Of a DNA stretch of 64,000 bases, positions 1 to 9,232 are shown one piece after another. The position numbers and the translations under genes are program-made. The notes under the pieces were generated by a model. That model saw only the letters and a list, made by a program, of their open reading frames with translations. It did not search any database and was not told the DNA's origin. How positions within the stretch are numbered: position 1 is the stretch's first letter; each line of letters begins with the position of its first letter. Location: positions 1-64,000 of the forward strand of contig NZ_AYTD01000010.1 of the NCBI RefSeq assembly GCF_000503215.1. Direction: 5' to 3'. Source of the DNA: Pseudomonas canadensis (GTDB lineage: Bacteria; Pseudomonadota; Gammaproteobacteria; Pseudomonadales; Pseudomonadaceae).

Positions 1-228
1 AAACACGCTGGCCGGAATTCGGCAGGGATTTGGGGGGTAAACCGGCAGGGATGCCGGTTTAGCCGCCCCGCGCCATGGATGGCGCGTGGCGGCGGCCCCC
101 CAAATCCCTGTCGGATTACGGGCACACCGAGCGTGAGCGAGGTGCCGAGTGTTGGGGCAAGAGCCCTTTGGTTACTTTGGGGCTTTTCCAAAGTGACCCG
201 CCGTAAGGGCGGAACCAATACCCGCCAT
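1..228. repeat. Structured intergenic repeat, three-way-junction fold
   Basis: A perfect 15-bp inverted repeat (23-37 with 96-110) encloses two further hairpins: a perfect 10-bp stem at 38-47/52-61 and a stem of GCGCCAT with ATGGCGC at 70-76/79-85 flanked by CCGCC/GGCGG. Downstream, 167-197 can pair again (GGTTACTTTGG with CCAAAGTGACC), followed by the small hairpin CCGCCGTAAGGGCGG. From memory, similar sequence with the 'TTACTTTGG...CCAAAGTGACCCGCCGTAAGGGCGG' core recurs between genes in many Pseudomonas genomes, so I call it a dispersed repeat. The open reading frame at 79-279 is only this element read through. The left border may lie outside the window. Confidence 0.6.
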
Positions 229-307
229 CACCCAAATAACGGATATGTACACCAACACCAACCCAAACCCCATCATTGACCATCCCCCAAGCACTGCGTA
301 GCCTTGC

Positions 308-486
308 ACCCTCGAGGTTCTTCGGCCCAGGCCGAAGCTAAGAAGGGAACGCGGTCCAAGCCGCGGCTGCCCCCGCAACTGTAAAGGGTTCAGCTGACTG
401 CCACGCCACTGCCGAAAGGCGGGAAGGCGCAGCCAGCGCCGGTCGCAAGACCCGCAAGCCCCAAGCCAGGAGACCTGCCTCGCAAC
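308..486 (+). promoter_or_regulatory. Cobalamin (AdoCbl) riboswitch
   Basis: The segment carries the hallmark blocks of a B12 riboswitch in order: a paired region with GAAGGGAAC near 342, the core GCTGCCCCCGCAACTG near 366-381, and the B12 box AGCCAGGAGACCTGCC at 464-479. It lies about 105 bases before cobW on the same strand. In this family, adenosylcobalamin binding represses downstream genes by terminating transcription or hiding the ribosome site; which mechanism acts here I cannot tell. It should control cobW and cobN and possibly the chelatase ATPase genes further on. Confidence 0.93.
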
Positions 487-589
487 CGATTTTCTACTTC
501 AACCGGGCGGGGTGATCCGGTGACGAAATCCGCTGCTGCGCACCGTCGCAGGGCCTATCGTCCCGTATGCCCGCCCCCAAGGGCATCCG

Positions 590-1651
590 ATGAAAACACT
601 GGCCAAACTCCCCGTCACCATCGTTACCGGCTTCCTCGGCTCAGGCAAAACCACCTTGCTGCGCCACATGCTCGACAACGCCCAGGGCCGTCGCATTGCC
701 GTGATCGTCAACGAATTCGGCGAGCTGGGTATCGACGGTGAAATCCTCAAGCAGTGCTCCATCGGCTGCACCGAAGAAGAAGCCAACGGCCGCGTCTACG
801 AGCTGGCCAACGGCTGCCTGTGCTGCACCGTGCAGGAAGAGTTCTTCCCAGTGATGCGCGAATTGGTGGCCCGCCGCGGGGACCTCGACCACATTCTCAT
901 CGAAACCTCCGGCCTGGCCCTGCCAAAACCGCTGGTCCAAGCCTTCCAATGGCCGGAAATCCGCAGCGCCTGCACCGTTGACGCGGTGATCACCGTGGTC
1001 GACAGCCCGGCTGTGGCCGCCGGCACCTTCGCCGCCTTTCCGGACCAAGTGGATGCGCAGCGCAAGCTCGACCCGAACCTGGACCACGAATCACCCCTGC
1101 ACGAGCTGTTCGCCGACCAACTGGCCAGCGCTGACCTGGTAATCCTCAACAAGACCGACCTGATCAGCCCTGAAGACCTGGCCCGCGTGCGCCTTGAAGT
1201 CGCGGAAGAACTGCCACCTGCGGTGAAGATCATCGAGGCCAGCAGCGGTCGCCTGCCGCTGGACGTGCTGATCGGCCTGGGTGCCGGCTCCGAAGAACAC
1301 ATCGACGGTCGCCACAGCCATCACGATCATCATCACGAAGGTGAAGACGATCACGATCACGACGCCTTCGATTCCATCTCCATCGACCTGCCGCAAGCCG
1401 ACGAAGCGCTGCTGCTCGACGCCCTGACCCAGTTGGTGGTGCAACACGGCATCCTGCGTGTAAAAGGCTTCGCCGCAATCCCGAACAAGCCGATGCGCCT
1501 GCTGATCCAGGGCGTGGGCACGCGTTTCGACAAGCACTTCGACCGTGCCTGGAGCGCTGACGAGCCGCGTATTACGCGCCTGGTGCTGATCGGTCAGGAC
1601 CTCGATGCGGCCGGCCTTGAAGCGCAACTGCGCGCCGCCCTCAGCGTTTAA
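590..1651 (+). CDS. cobW: CobW, GTP-dependent cobalt chaperone
   Basis: This is a 353-residue COG0523 GTPase, thought to deliver cobalt to the aerobic B12 cobaltochelatase in the cytoplasm. The Walker A loop GFLGSGKTT is at about residues 13-21. The metal-binding CxCC motif (NGCLCC) is near residue 75, the NKTD guanine-specificity motif near 187, and a histidine-rich linker (HSHHDHHHEGEDDHDHD) near 243-259 precedes the C-terminal CobW_C domain. It sits directly behind a cobalamin riboswitch and ends 3 bases before cobN, so the two are surely cotranscribed. COG0523 also holds zinc chaperones, but the neighbours point firmly to cobalt. Confidence 0.93.
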   Translation: MKTLAKLPVTIVTGFLGSGKTTLLRHMLDNAQGRRIAVIVNEFGELGIDGEILKQCSIGCTEEEANGRVYELANGCLCCTVQEEFFPVMRELVARRGDLDHILIETSGLALPKPLVQAFQWPEIRSACTVDAVITVVDSPAVAAGTFAAFPDQVDAQRKLDPNLDHESPLHELFADQLASADLVILNKTDLISPEDLARVRLEVAEELPPAVKIIEASSGRLPLDVLIGLGAGSEEHIDGRHSHHDHHHEGEDDHDHDAFDSISIDLPQADEALLLDALTQLVVQHGILRVKGFAAIPNKPMRLLIQGVGTRFDKHFDRAWSADEPRITRLVLIGQDLDAAGLEAQLRAALSV

Positions 1652-1654
1652 CCC

Positions 1655-4600
1655 ATGCACCTGCTCAGGACCCAGCCCGGTGGTTTCGTCTCGGACGACA
1701 ATATTGCCGACCTTGGCCAAACCCCTGCTGACCTGGTGATCCTGTGCAGCGGCGATTCCAGCCTGGCGCTGCTGGCCGAGGCGGCGCAGCAGTTACCCGA
1801 CGATTACCCCAGCTTTCGCCTGGCCAACCCGATGCAGGTGCAGAACCACGCCTCGGTCGACCTCTACGTCGATGAAGTGCTGCGCCACGCCAAGGTCATC
1901 CTGATCTCGCTGCATGGCGGTATCGGTTATTGGCGTTACGGCATCGAGCGCCTGGTGGAGTTGGCCGAAAGGGGCGTGCAGCTGATCCTGGTGCCGGGGG
2001 ATGATCGCCCGGACCCGGAACTCAGCGGGTTGAGCACCGTCGGCGCCGAAGCGCGTGATCGCCTCTGGCACTTCCTGCGCCAGGGCGGCCTAGGCAATGC
2101 GCTGGATTTTTATCGCTGCCTGGCCAGTGCCTACCTGGGCCGTGACTACGCCTGGGCGGAGCCGCAGACCCTGCCGCGCACGGCGATTTATCATCCGCGC
2201 CACGCTAACGCCCGCCTGAATGATTGGCAGGCCGACTGGAATGCCGAGTGGCCGGTGGCGGCGGTGCTGTTCTACCGCTCCCATTTGCAGGCGGCCAATA
2301 CCGGCTTTATCGATGTGTTCTGCCAGCGCTTGCAAGCGGCGGGCCTCAACCCGTTGCCGATGGCGGTGGCCAGTTTAAAAGAGCCCGGCTGCCTGGCGGT
2401 GGTCGAGGACCTGCTGGACGAGGTGGGCGCGGCGGTGATCCTCAACACCACCGGCTTCGCCCAATCCAGCCCGGAAGCGCCGCATTTGCGCCCGTTTCGC
2501 CGCAATATCCCGGTGATCCAGGCGATCTGCGCCCAGGACAACCAGCCCGGCTGGGAAGCCAGCGAGCAAGGCCTCGGCCCCCGGGACCTGGCGATGCACA
2601 TTGCCCTGCCAGAGTTGGACGGACGCATCATCAGCCGGCCGATCAGCTTCAAGGACCTGGCCTGGCGCAGCGAACGCAGCCAGTCGGATGTGGTGTGCTA
2701 TCGAGCGGCGCCGGAACGCATGGATTTTGTCGCAGAATTGGCACGACGCTGGGTCGAGTTGGCGCGGGTGCCGAATGCCGACAAACGCATTGCGCTGATC
2801 CTTGCCAACTACCCGACCCGCGATGGGCGTATCGGCAATGGTGTCGGCCTGGATACGCCGGCGGCGGCGCTGAATATCCTGCGTGCGTTGCACGTCGAAG
2901 GCTATCCGGTGCCGGATGCACTGCCGGAAAGCGGCACGGCACTGATCCACGATTTGCTCGGCGGCATCACTAACGACCTGGACAGCCTCGACCTTCGCCC
3001 CTGTCATCAAAGCCTGGGCCTGGATGACTACGAGGCGATGTTCAGCCGCTTGCCCGAGGCCAATCGCCAGGCGGTGCTGGCGCGCTGGGGCACGCCCCAT
3101 AACGATCCGATGTTCCGCGATGGCCGCATGATGATCGCCGGGCTGCGCCTGGGCCTGGCCTTTGTCGGTATCCAACCGGCGCGGGGTTATCAGGTGGACG
3201 CCAGCGCGGTTTACCATGATCCGGACCTGGTGCCGCCCCACGGCTACCTGGCGTTCTATTTCTGGCTGCGCCACACCTATGGCGCCCACGGCGTGATTCA
3301 TGTGGGCAAGCACGGCAACCTTGAATGGTTGCCGGGCAAGGGTGTCGGCCTGTCGGAAAGCTGCTGGCCCGATGCGCTGTTGGGGCCGCTGCCGAATATC
3401 TACCCGTTTATCGTCAACGATCCGGGCGAGGGCGCCCAGGCCAAGCGACGTACCCAGGCGGTGATCATCGATCACCTGATGCCGCCGCTGACCCGTGCTG
3501 AAACCTACGGCCCGCTGCGTAACCTTGAACTGCTGGCGGACGAGTATTACGAAGCGCAACTGCTTGATCCGCGCCGGGCCCTGGAGTTGCAGAAAGACAT
3601 CCTCAAACTGGTGCGCGAAACCCGCATCGACCAGGAACTTGAGCTGGAGAGCGACGCTGACGCTGCCGTGTGGTTGCCGCGCCTGGACACTTACCTGTGC
3701 GACTTGAAGGAGTCGCAGATCCGCGATGGCCTGCACATTTTTGGTGAGTCGCCCGCAGGCCGCTTGCGTATCGACACGTTGCTGGCCTTGTTGCGTATCC
3801 CGCGTGGCGATGGGCGTGGCCCACAGTCGAGCCTGCTGCGTGTATTGGCCAAGGCTTTCGACTTGGGCTTTGATCCGTTGGACTGTGCCCTGGCCGAACC
3901 TTGGACGGGGCGCCGACCTCTGGTATTGCAGAAGATCGACGCGCAATTGTGGCGCACCGCTGGCGATACCCGCGAACGCCTGGAGCTGTATGCCGCACGG
4001 CTGATCGAGCAGGCGCTCGAAGGCCCGCTTGAACAGTTGGAAGAGCCCGGTTGGGAAGAGGTGAAGGCGGTTATCGAAAGCCTGCGCATCGTAGTGGCGC
4101 CGCGCCTTGACGCCTGTGGTCCCGCGGAAATGCGCGGATTGCTGGATGCCCTCAGCGGCCGGTTTGTACCGGCGGGTCCGAGTGGTGCACCGAGTCGCGG
4201 GCGTTTGGATGTGTTGCCAACGGGGCGCAACTTCTTCACCGTCGACGTGCGCAACCTGCCGACCACCACGGCCTGGCGCATCGGCTTCCAATCCGCCAAC
4301 CTGATTCTTGAGCGGCATTTACAGGACCACGGCGACCACCTGCGCCAGCTCGGCCTGTCGGTGTGGGGCACTGCCACCATGCGCACCGGCGGCGACGATA
4401 TCGCCCAGGCCATGGCACTGATGGGCGTGCGCCCGGTGTGGGCGACCGGCAGCCAGCGGGTGGATGATTTCGAGATCCTGCCGATCAGCCTGTTGGATCG
4501 CCCGCGCGTAGACGTGACCTTGCGTGTGTCGGGTTTTTTCCGCGATGCCTTCGCCAATTTGATCCGCCTGTTCGACGCCGCGGTGCAGGCCGTGGCGGCG

Positions 4601-5416
4601 CTGGATGAGCCGGACGACATGAACCCGCTGGCCGCCAAGGTGCGTAGTGAGCGTGAGGCGCTGCTCATGTCGGGCCTGGACGAAGAGGCGGCGGCGAAAC
4701 AAGCCGGTTGGCGCATCTTCGGCGCCAAGCCCGGCGCCTATGGCGCGGGCGTGCAGGGCGCGGTCGACGGTCGCCTGTGGCAAAGTCGTGAAGACCTGGC
4801 CGAGGTTTACTTGAACTGGGGCGGCTACGCCTATGGTGGTTCCGACGAAGGCACCGCCGCCCGCGCGCAGTTTGCCCTGCGTTTGAGCCAGGTGCAGGCG
4901 GTGTTGCAAAACCAGGACAACCGCGAGCACGACTTGCTTGACTCCAACGATTACTACCAATTCCACGGCGGCATGCTCGCCGCCGTGGAAACCCTGAGCG
5001 GCGATAAGGCGGCCAGCTATCATGGTGACCACAGCCAGCCCGACCTGCCTAAGATCCGCACCCTGAAGGAAGAGCTGAACCGGGTGATCCGTTCCCGCGC
5101 CGCCAACCCCAAGTGGATCGAAGGCGTGAAGCGCCATGGCTATAAAGGTGCCTTCGAGATGGCGGCAACCGTGGACAACCTGTTCGCCTTTGACGCCACC
5201 ACGGCGCTGATTGACGATCACCAATATGCCCTGTTGGCCGATGCTTATTTGCTCGACCCCGACACCCGCGCCTTTGTGCAGCAACACAACCCCGATGCGC
5301 TGCGTGACATGACCGAGCGCATGCTCGAAGCGCAGCAGCGTGGCATGTGGCAGGAACCGGGGCCGTACCGCGAGGCGTTGGAAAACTTGTTGCTGGATAT
5401 CGAAGAGGATGGCTGA
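1655..5416 (+). CDS. cobN: Cobaltochelatase large subunit CobN
   Basis: This 1253-residue protein matches the usual CobN length and is alignable along its whole course with the CobN/BchH family. CobN binds hydrogenobyrinate a,c-diamide and inserts cobalt in the ATP-dependent late step of aerobic corrin synthesis. The conserved HVGKHGNLEWLPGKG segment lies near residue 550. The gene starts 3 bases after cobW. It needs an AAA+ and a VWA partner; the usual CobS and CobT are not seen, but a ChlI-type ATPase and a VWA protein follow, after a REPIN. No frameshift is seen. Confidence 0.97.
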   Translation: MHLLRTQPGGFVSDDNIADLGQTPADLVILCSGDSSLALLAEAAQQLPDDYPSFRLANPMQVQNHASVDLYVDEVLRHAKVILISLHGGIGYWRYGIERLVELAERGVQLILVPGDDRPDPELSGLSTVGAEARDRLWHFLRQGGLGNALDFYRCLASAYLGRDYAWAEPQTLPRTAIYHPRHANARLNDWQADWNAEWPVAAVLFYRSHLQAANTGFIDVFCQRLQAAGLNPLPMAVASLKEPGCLAVVEDLLDEVGAAVILNTTGFAQSSPEAPHLRPFRRNIPVIQAICAQDNQPGWEASEQGLGPRDLAMHIALPELDGRIISRPISFKDLAWRSERSQSDVVCYRAAPERMDFVAELARRWVELARVPNADKRIALILANYPTRDGRIGNGVGLDTPAAALNILRALHVEGYPVPDALPESGTALIHDLLGGITNDLDSLDLRPCHQSLGLDDYEAMFSRLPEANRQAVLARWGTPHNDPMFRDGRMMIAGLRLGLAFVGIQPARGYQVDASAVYHDPDLVPPHGYLAFYFWLRHTYGAHGVIHVGKHGNLEWLPGKGVGLSESCWPDALLGPLPNIYPFIVNDPGEGAQAKRRTQAVIIDHLMPPLTRAETYGPLRNLELLADEYYEAQLLDPRRALELQKDILKLVRETRIDQELELESDADAAVWLPRLDTYLCDLKESQIRDGLHIFGESPAGRLRIDTLLALLRIPRGDGRGPQSSLLRVLAKAFDLGFDPLDCALAEPWTGRRPLVLQKIDAQLWRTAGDTRERLELYAARLIEQALEGPLEQLEEPGWEEVKAVIESLRIVVAPRLDACGPAEMRGLLDALSGRFVPAGPSGAPSRGRLDVLPTGRNFFTVDVRNLPTTTAWRIGFQSANLILERHLQDHGDHLRQLGLSVWGTATMRTGGDDIAQAMALMGVRPVWATGSQRVDDFEILPISLLDRPRVDVTLRVSGFFRDAFANLIRLFDAAVQAVAALDEPDDMNPLAAKVRSEREALLMSGLDEEAAAKQAGWRIFGAKPGAYGAGVQGAVDGRLWQSREDLAEVYLNWGGYAYGGSDEGTAARAQFALRLSQVQAVLQNQDNREHDLLDSNDYYQFHGGMLAAVETLSGDKAASYHGDHSQPDLPKIRTLKEELNRVIRSRAANPKWIEGVKRHGYKGAFEMAATVDNLFAFDATTALIDDHQYALLADAYLLDPDTRAFVQQHNPDALRDMTERMLEAQQRGMWQEPGPYREALENLLLDIEEDG

Positions 5417-5432
5417 AGGCAAGCTTGTTGTG

Positions 5433-5558
5433 GTGAGCGGGCTTGCCCGCGCTGGGCTGCGAAGCGGCCCCAAAACCGGACACCGCATTTTGCCAGGAAG
5501 AATCCGCTTAGCTTTATTGGGGCTGCTACGCAGCCCAGCGCGGGGCAAGCCCGCTCAC
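5433..5558. repeat. REP pair (REPIN), long imperfect palindrome
   Basis: Two arms of about 39 bases face each other: GTGAGCGGGCTTGCCCGCGC at 5433 and its near-complement ending at 5558, extended inward by GGGCTGC..GCGGCCCC against GGGGCTGC..GCAGCCC. This is the paired REP arrangement common in P. fluorescens genomes. It lies between cobN and the ATPase gene and could act as a processing or partial termination point in the message. Confidence 0.85.
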
Positions 5559-5601
5559 TACAGTGAGGTTGCTTGTGCCGCAGAATTTGAAGAGGGATCG
5601 T

Positions 5602-6600
5602 ATGACTGATATTCCCCATTTCCCGCTGTCCGCCGTAGTCGGCGCCGATGACCTGAAACTGGCGCTGTGCCTGACCGCCATCGACCCGAAGATCGGCGGT
5701 GTGCTGATCGAAGGCCCGCGCGGCATGGCCAAGTCGACTTTGGCGCGTGGTTTGGCGGACCTGCTGGCCAGTGGTCAATTCGTGACTTTGCCCCTGGGCG
5801 CGACTGAAGAGCGCCTTGTCGGCACGCTGGACCTGGATGCTGCATTGGGCGAGGGCCGGGCGCAGTTTTCGCCCGGCGTATTGGCCAAGGCGGATGGCGG
5901 CGTGCTGTACGTCGATGAAGTCAACCTGCTGCCCGATCATTTGGTGGATTTGCTGCTGGACGTGGCCGCCAGCGGCACCAATCTGATCGAGCGCGACGGC
6001 ATTTCCCATCGCCATTCGGCGCGGTTTGTGCTGATCGGCACCATGAACCCGGAGGAGGGCGAGTTGCGTCCGCAACTGCTCGACCGTTTCGGTTTCAACG
6101 TGGCGTTGAGCGGGCAGACCTTGCCGGCCGAGCGTGGGCAGATTATTCGTCGGCGCCTGGATTTCGACAGCGACCCGGCGGCGTTCTGCGCGCAATGGGA
6201 AGCGTCGCAGGCGGCCTTGCGCGAACGCTGCACTCAGGCGCGGGCACAGCTGGACACTATCGCGCTGGACGACGAGGCGCTGGCAAGGATCAGCGAACGG
6301 TGCTTCGCGGCGGGCGTCGACGGTTTGCGTGCGGACTTGGTCTGGTTGCGCGGCGCTCGGGCCCATGCCGCCTGGCGTGGCGCCAGTGCGATCGCCGAGG
6401 AAGATATCGAAGCGGTGGCCGAGTTTGCCCTGCGCCATCGTCGCCAGGAACAAGCCCCATCGTCCAACCCGCCAAGTGAAGGGCAGTCGCCCAAATCTTC
6501 CGACGCTTCGCCAGGCCAAGGCCAGTGGGGCGACATGCCCGCTCCGGCCCTGCCCACGGGGGCGCGCCGGGAAGTCCCCACCTGGCCAAAAAAGCCCTAG
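5602..6600 (+). CDS. ChlI/BchI-type AAA+ ATPase, probable cobaltochelatase subunit
   Basis: This 332-residue protein is a magnesium-chelatase I-like AAA+ ATPase. Walker A (EGPRGMAKST) is near residue 37, Walker B (VLYVDEVNLLPD) near 106, and the NPEEGELRPQLLDRF sensor/arginine-finger region near 150-165. ATG 5602 is preferred over an upstream start inside the REPIN because AGAGGG lies just before it and the family homology begins there. The last ~45 residues are a proline/serine-rich tail that overlaps the next gene. In pseudomonads this gene beside cobN is thought to replace CobS. It could instead serve another chelatase, but the B12 context favours cobalt. Confidence 0.88.
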   Translation: MTDIPHFPLSAVVGADDLKLALCLTAIDPKIGGVLIEGPRGMAKSTLARGLADLLASGQFVTLPLGATEERLVGTLDLDAALGEGRAQFSPGVLAKADGGVLYVDEVNLLPDHLVDLLLDVAASGTNLIERDGISHRHSARFVLIGTMNPEEGELRPQLLDRFGFNVALSGQTLPAERGQIIRRRLDFDSDPAAFCAQWEASQAALRERCTQARAQLDTIALDDEALARISERCFAAGVDGLRADLVWLRGARAHAAWRGASAIAEEDIEAVAEFALRHRRQEQAPSSNPPSEGQSPKSSDASPGQGQWGDMPAPALPTGARREVPTWPKKP

Positions 6601-7253
6601 GCATTCGCCCCCGACCTGACACGGGGGCGGATGCCCGCCCCAAGGCAGGGCGACTGGACAGCGGCAGGTACGGTAAGGCGCGCAGCGCGAAACAAGGCTC
6701 GATCAACTGGCCGGGTACCTTGCTCAGTGGTCGCCCGCAAACCCGTGAAGATTTGCGCTATCACCTGCGCAGCCGTTCGGCCCATGAGCTGTGGCTGGTG
6801 ATCGTCGATGCGTCGGCGTCCACCCGGCGGCACCGTGCGCTCACCGATGCCAAGGGTTTGTTGGCGCAATTGTTTGATGACGCCTACCGCCAGCGGGCGC
6901 GGATGGCGTTGTTGACGGCCAGCGGTCACTCGCCTAAATGGCAGGTACAGGGGTTGAAGGCGGCGAAGGGCTTGGCGGACTGGCTGGATCAATTGGGCGC
7001 GGGCGGTGGTACGCCGTTGCTCGCGGCGTTGACCGAGGCCGGGGCGTGGTTGACGCTGCGCCGCAAGCGGTATCCGGCTGAACAACAGCGGCTGCTGGTG
7101 ATCACTGACGGGCGACTCAAGGACATCGCCGGGTTGCCGTTGCTGGAGTGTCCGGGGCTGTTGGTGGATATCGAGCGCGGGCCGATCAGGTTGGGTCGGG
7201 CTCGGGAGTTGGCGGTGGGGTTGCAGCTGGACTATCGGCATATTGACGATTAG
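6525..7253 (+). CDS. VWA-domain protein, ChlD/CobT-like chelatase partner
   Basis: The protein carries a von Willebrand A domain with a full metal-ion-dependent adhesion site: DASAS near residue 90, a conserved threonine in GGTPLLAAL, and the aspartate of ITDGRL. It is the expected partner of the preceding ChlI-type ATPase, together driving metal insertion by CobN. The reading frame begins at GTG 6525, inside the low-complexity tail of the ATPase gene (76-base overlap, other frame); the first ~55 residues look non-conserved, so the true start may be later. It is shorter than ChlD or CobT because it lacks an N-terminal AAA+-like half. Confidence 0.82.
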   Translation: MGRHARSGPAHGGAPGSPHLAKKALGIRPRPDTGADARPKAGRLDSGRYGKARSAKQGSINWPGTLLSGRPQTREDLRYHLRSRSAHELWLVIVDASASTRRHRALTDAKGLLAQLFDDAYRQRARMALLTASGHSPKWQVQGLKAAKGLADWLDQLGAGGGTPLLAALTEAGAWLTLRRKRYPAEQQRLLVITDGRLKDIAGLPLLECPGLLVDIERGPIRLGRARELAVGLQLDYRHIDD

Positions 7254-8197
7254 CTATTGCCCGGCACGTTGGGCCAAAGGTCCGCCACCAGGAACAGCCG
7301 CTCGGCTTCCTCCCAATCCTGATCGACTTGAACCATCCGCACCAACAACTGCGCCGGCGCCATGGGATCCAGCTGCGCCAGCCAGCCCCTCATCTGTTCT
7401 TCACTCCAGACTTCACCCGCCGGGTAATGCGCCGGCGCCAACCACGCATGCCTGGGCAGGGGCTGCCAGCGGCCGGGCGGACTTTGGCTGACAAACGCTG
7501 GCCAATCACGCTGATGCAACCAGCGCCCACGTAAATGCTGTGGATGGGCACCCATGGGGGCTTGGGCCTCGCCAGGCCAGGGGTACAACAGATAGCCGCC
7601 CAGCCACAAATGCGCATCGAAATGCTGGATATCCAGCGCCGCCAGCGCCTCTCGGCTTTCCGCCCGCTTAGAAATCGGCAGCTGATGCTGGGCCAGATGC
7701 GCCAGCTTGCGGTCCAGCCGGTCGTGGCAGCCCGGCCCCAACCATTGATCCGTGTCCTGGCCATTGCCGTCCTGCGGGCCGAGATAGAGTTTGATCGCCA
7801 GTTCCAGGTGATGCACGCCGTCACGGTCGCGCAGCAGCATGTCCAGCTCGCCGAGGGTATGCCCGGCGCGGCGGATTGGCAGATTGGCCGCCAACAATTC
7901 CACGCCCGGCGCATGCTGTACGGCGAACTGCCACAGGCGCTCGTAATACAGGCCCAGGCGCCGGGTGCGTGACTGGTTCAGCCACTGCTGCAAGGCGCTG
8001 CTGTCCTGATCGAGCTGGCGCAGCCAGTGCTCCAGCAGATGAGGCGCTTGCACCCAATCGCTGCCGGTCAGCGGATGGCGTTGCGGCCACGGCGTTTGCG
8101 CGAGCATCGGCGGGGCGAGCATCACCCACGCCAGGTCGCGCACTTCGGGGTGGCGCAGCTGGCGGGGCAGGTTGTGCAGATCCGGGAACACAGTCAT
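7250..8197 (-). CDS. DUF1853 family protein
   Basis: This 315-residue cytoplasmic protein, rich in W, Q and L, resembles the DUF1853 family of gammaproteobacteria, whose function is unknown. No signal peptide or membrane segment is seen. The central part ([26 protein letters not shown]) has the spaced acidic residues and the ExxK-like 'LELAIK' element of a restriction-endonuclease-like fold; that reading is my inference. It ends 4 bases inside the convergent VWA gene and is divergent from nadK. Confidence 0.8.
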   Translation of the reverse strand: MTVFPDLHNLPRQLRHPEVRDLAWVMLAPPMLAQTPWPQRHPLTGSDWVQAPHLLEHWLRQLDQDSSALQQWLNQSRTRRLGLYYERLWQFAVQHAPGVELLAANLPIRRAGHTLGELDMLLRDRDGVHHLELAIKLYLGPQDGNGQDTDQWLGPGCHDRLDRKLAHLAQHQLPISKRAESREALAALDIQHFDAHLWLGGYLLYPWPGEAQAPMGAHPQHLRGRWLHQRDWPAFVSQSPPGRWQPLPRHAWLAPAHYPAGEVWSEEQMRGWLAQLDPMAPAQLLVRMVQVDQDWEEAERLFLVADLWPNVPGNS

Positions 8198-8341
8198 GGT
8201 CCGAGCATAGCCTTTTAAGTGCCGGGCAGGTGGCTGAGAACCATTGTCATCAAGGCTTCACGGCGACAAAGGATTTTGCCTGGGGCGGCCTTTCGCCCAT
8301 AATCCTTCTTTTTGCCACACCCCACATCCCGCAGGAGCCTC

Positions 8342-9232
8342 ATGGAGCAATTTCGCAATATCGGCATTATCGGTCGCCTGGGCAGTACCCAGGTGTTGGA
8401 CACCGTCCGCCGGCTGAAAAAATTCCTGCTGGAACGCCACCTGCATGTGATCCTCGAAGACACCATCGCCGAAATCCTTCCTGGCCACGGCCTGCAGACC
8501 TCATCACGCAAGATGCTCGGTGAAGTGTGTGACATGGTGATTGTGGTCGGCGGCGACGGCAGCCTGCTCGGCGCAGCTCGAGCCTTGGCGCGACATAACG
8601 TGCCGGTGCTGGGGATCAACCGTGGCAGCCTGGGTTTTCTCACCGATATCCGCCCGGATGAGCTGGAAGTCGAAGTGGCCAAGGTGCTCGACGGCCATTA
8701 CCTGGTGGAGAACCGCTTCCTGCTGCAAGCCGAAGTGCGCCGCCACGGCGAAGCCATCGGCCAGGGCGACGCCCTCAACGACGTGGTGCTGCACCCCGGC
8801 AAGTCCACGCGGATGATCGAGTTCGAACTCTATATCGACGGCCAGTTCGTGTGCAGCCAGAAGGCTGACGGCCTGATTGTAGCCACGCCCACCGGCTCCA
8901 CCGCCTATGCGTTGTCGGCGGGTGGCCCGATCATGCATCCCAAGCTGGATGCCATTGTGATCGTGCCGATGTACCCCCATATGTTGTCGAGCAGGCCGAT
9001 TGTGGTCGACGGCAACAGTGAGCTGAAAATCGTGGTGTCCAAAGACATGCAAATCTACCCGCAGGTGTCGTGTGACGGGCAGAACCATTTCACCTGCGCC
9101 CCCGGTGACACTATCACCGTGAGCAAAAAGGCACAGAAGTTGCGGTTGATCCACCCGCTGGACCACAACTACTACGAAGTGTGCCGCACCAAGCTGGGCT
9201 GGGGCAGCCGCTTGGGGGGTGGAGGCGACTGA
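8342..9232 (+). CDS. nadK: NAD kinase
   Basis: The 296-residue protein is a full-length ATP-NAD kinase that makes NADP+ from NAD+ in the cytoplasm. The nucleotide-binding GGDGS motif (VVGGDGSLLGAAR) is near residue 70, NRGSLGFLTDI near 96, and the ATPTGSTAYALSAGG loop near 180-195. ATG 8342 is chosen because AGGAG lies a few bases upstream and the homology begins there. It is the first of a tight group of three genes: its stop overlaps the start of the phosphoesterase as TGATG, and that gene in turn overlaps glpG. Confidence 0.97.
   Translation: MEQFRNIGIIGRLGSTQVLDTVRRLKKFLLERHLHVILEDTIAEILPGHGLQTSSRKMLGEVCDMVIVVGGDGSLLGAARALARHNVPVLGINRGSLGFLTDIRPDELEVEVAKVLDGHYLVENRFLLQAEVRRHGEAIGQGDALNDVVLHPGKSTRMIEFELYIDGQFVCSQKADGLIVATPTGSTAYALSAGGPIMHPKLDAIVIVPMYPHMLSSRPIVVDGNSELKIVVSKDMQIYPQVSCDGQNHFTCAPGDTITVSKKAQKLRLIHPLDHNYYEVCRTKLGWGSRLGGGGD

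Noticed and set aside
79..279. 66-residue open frame at the left end
   Set aside because: It is entirely inside the structured repeat and has the odd composition of read-through non-coding sequence.
2375..4318. 647-residue minus-strand open frame opposite cobN
   Set aside because: Antisense shadow of high-GC cobN, which matches its family along its full length; no ribosome site or recognisable domain.
4319..6519. Two minus-strand frames of 409 and 424 residues
   Set aside because: They overlap cobN, the REPIN and the ATPase gene in antisense and have no family features.
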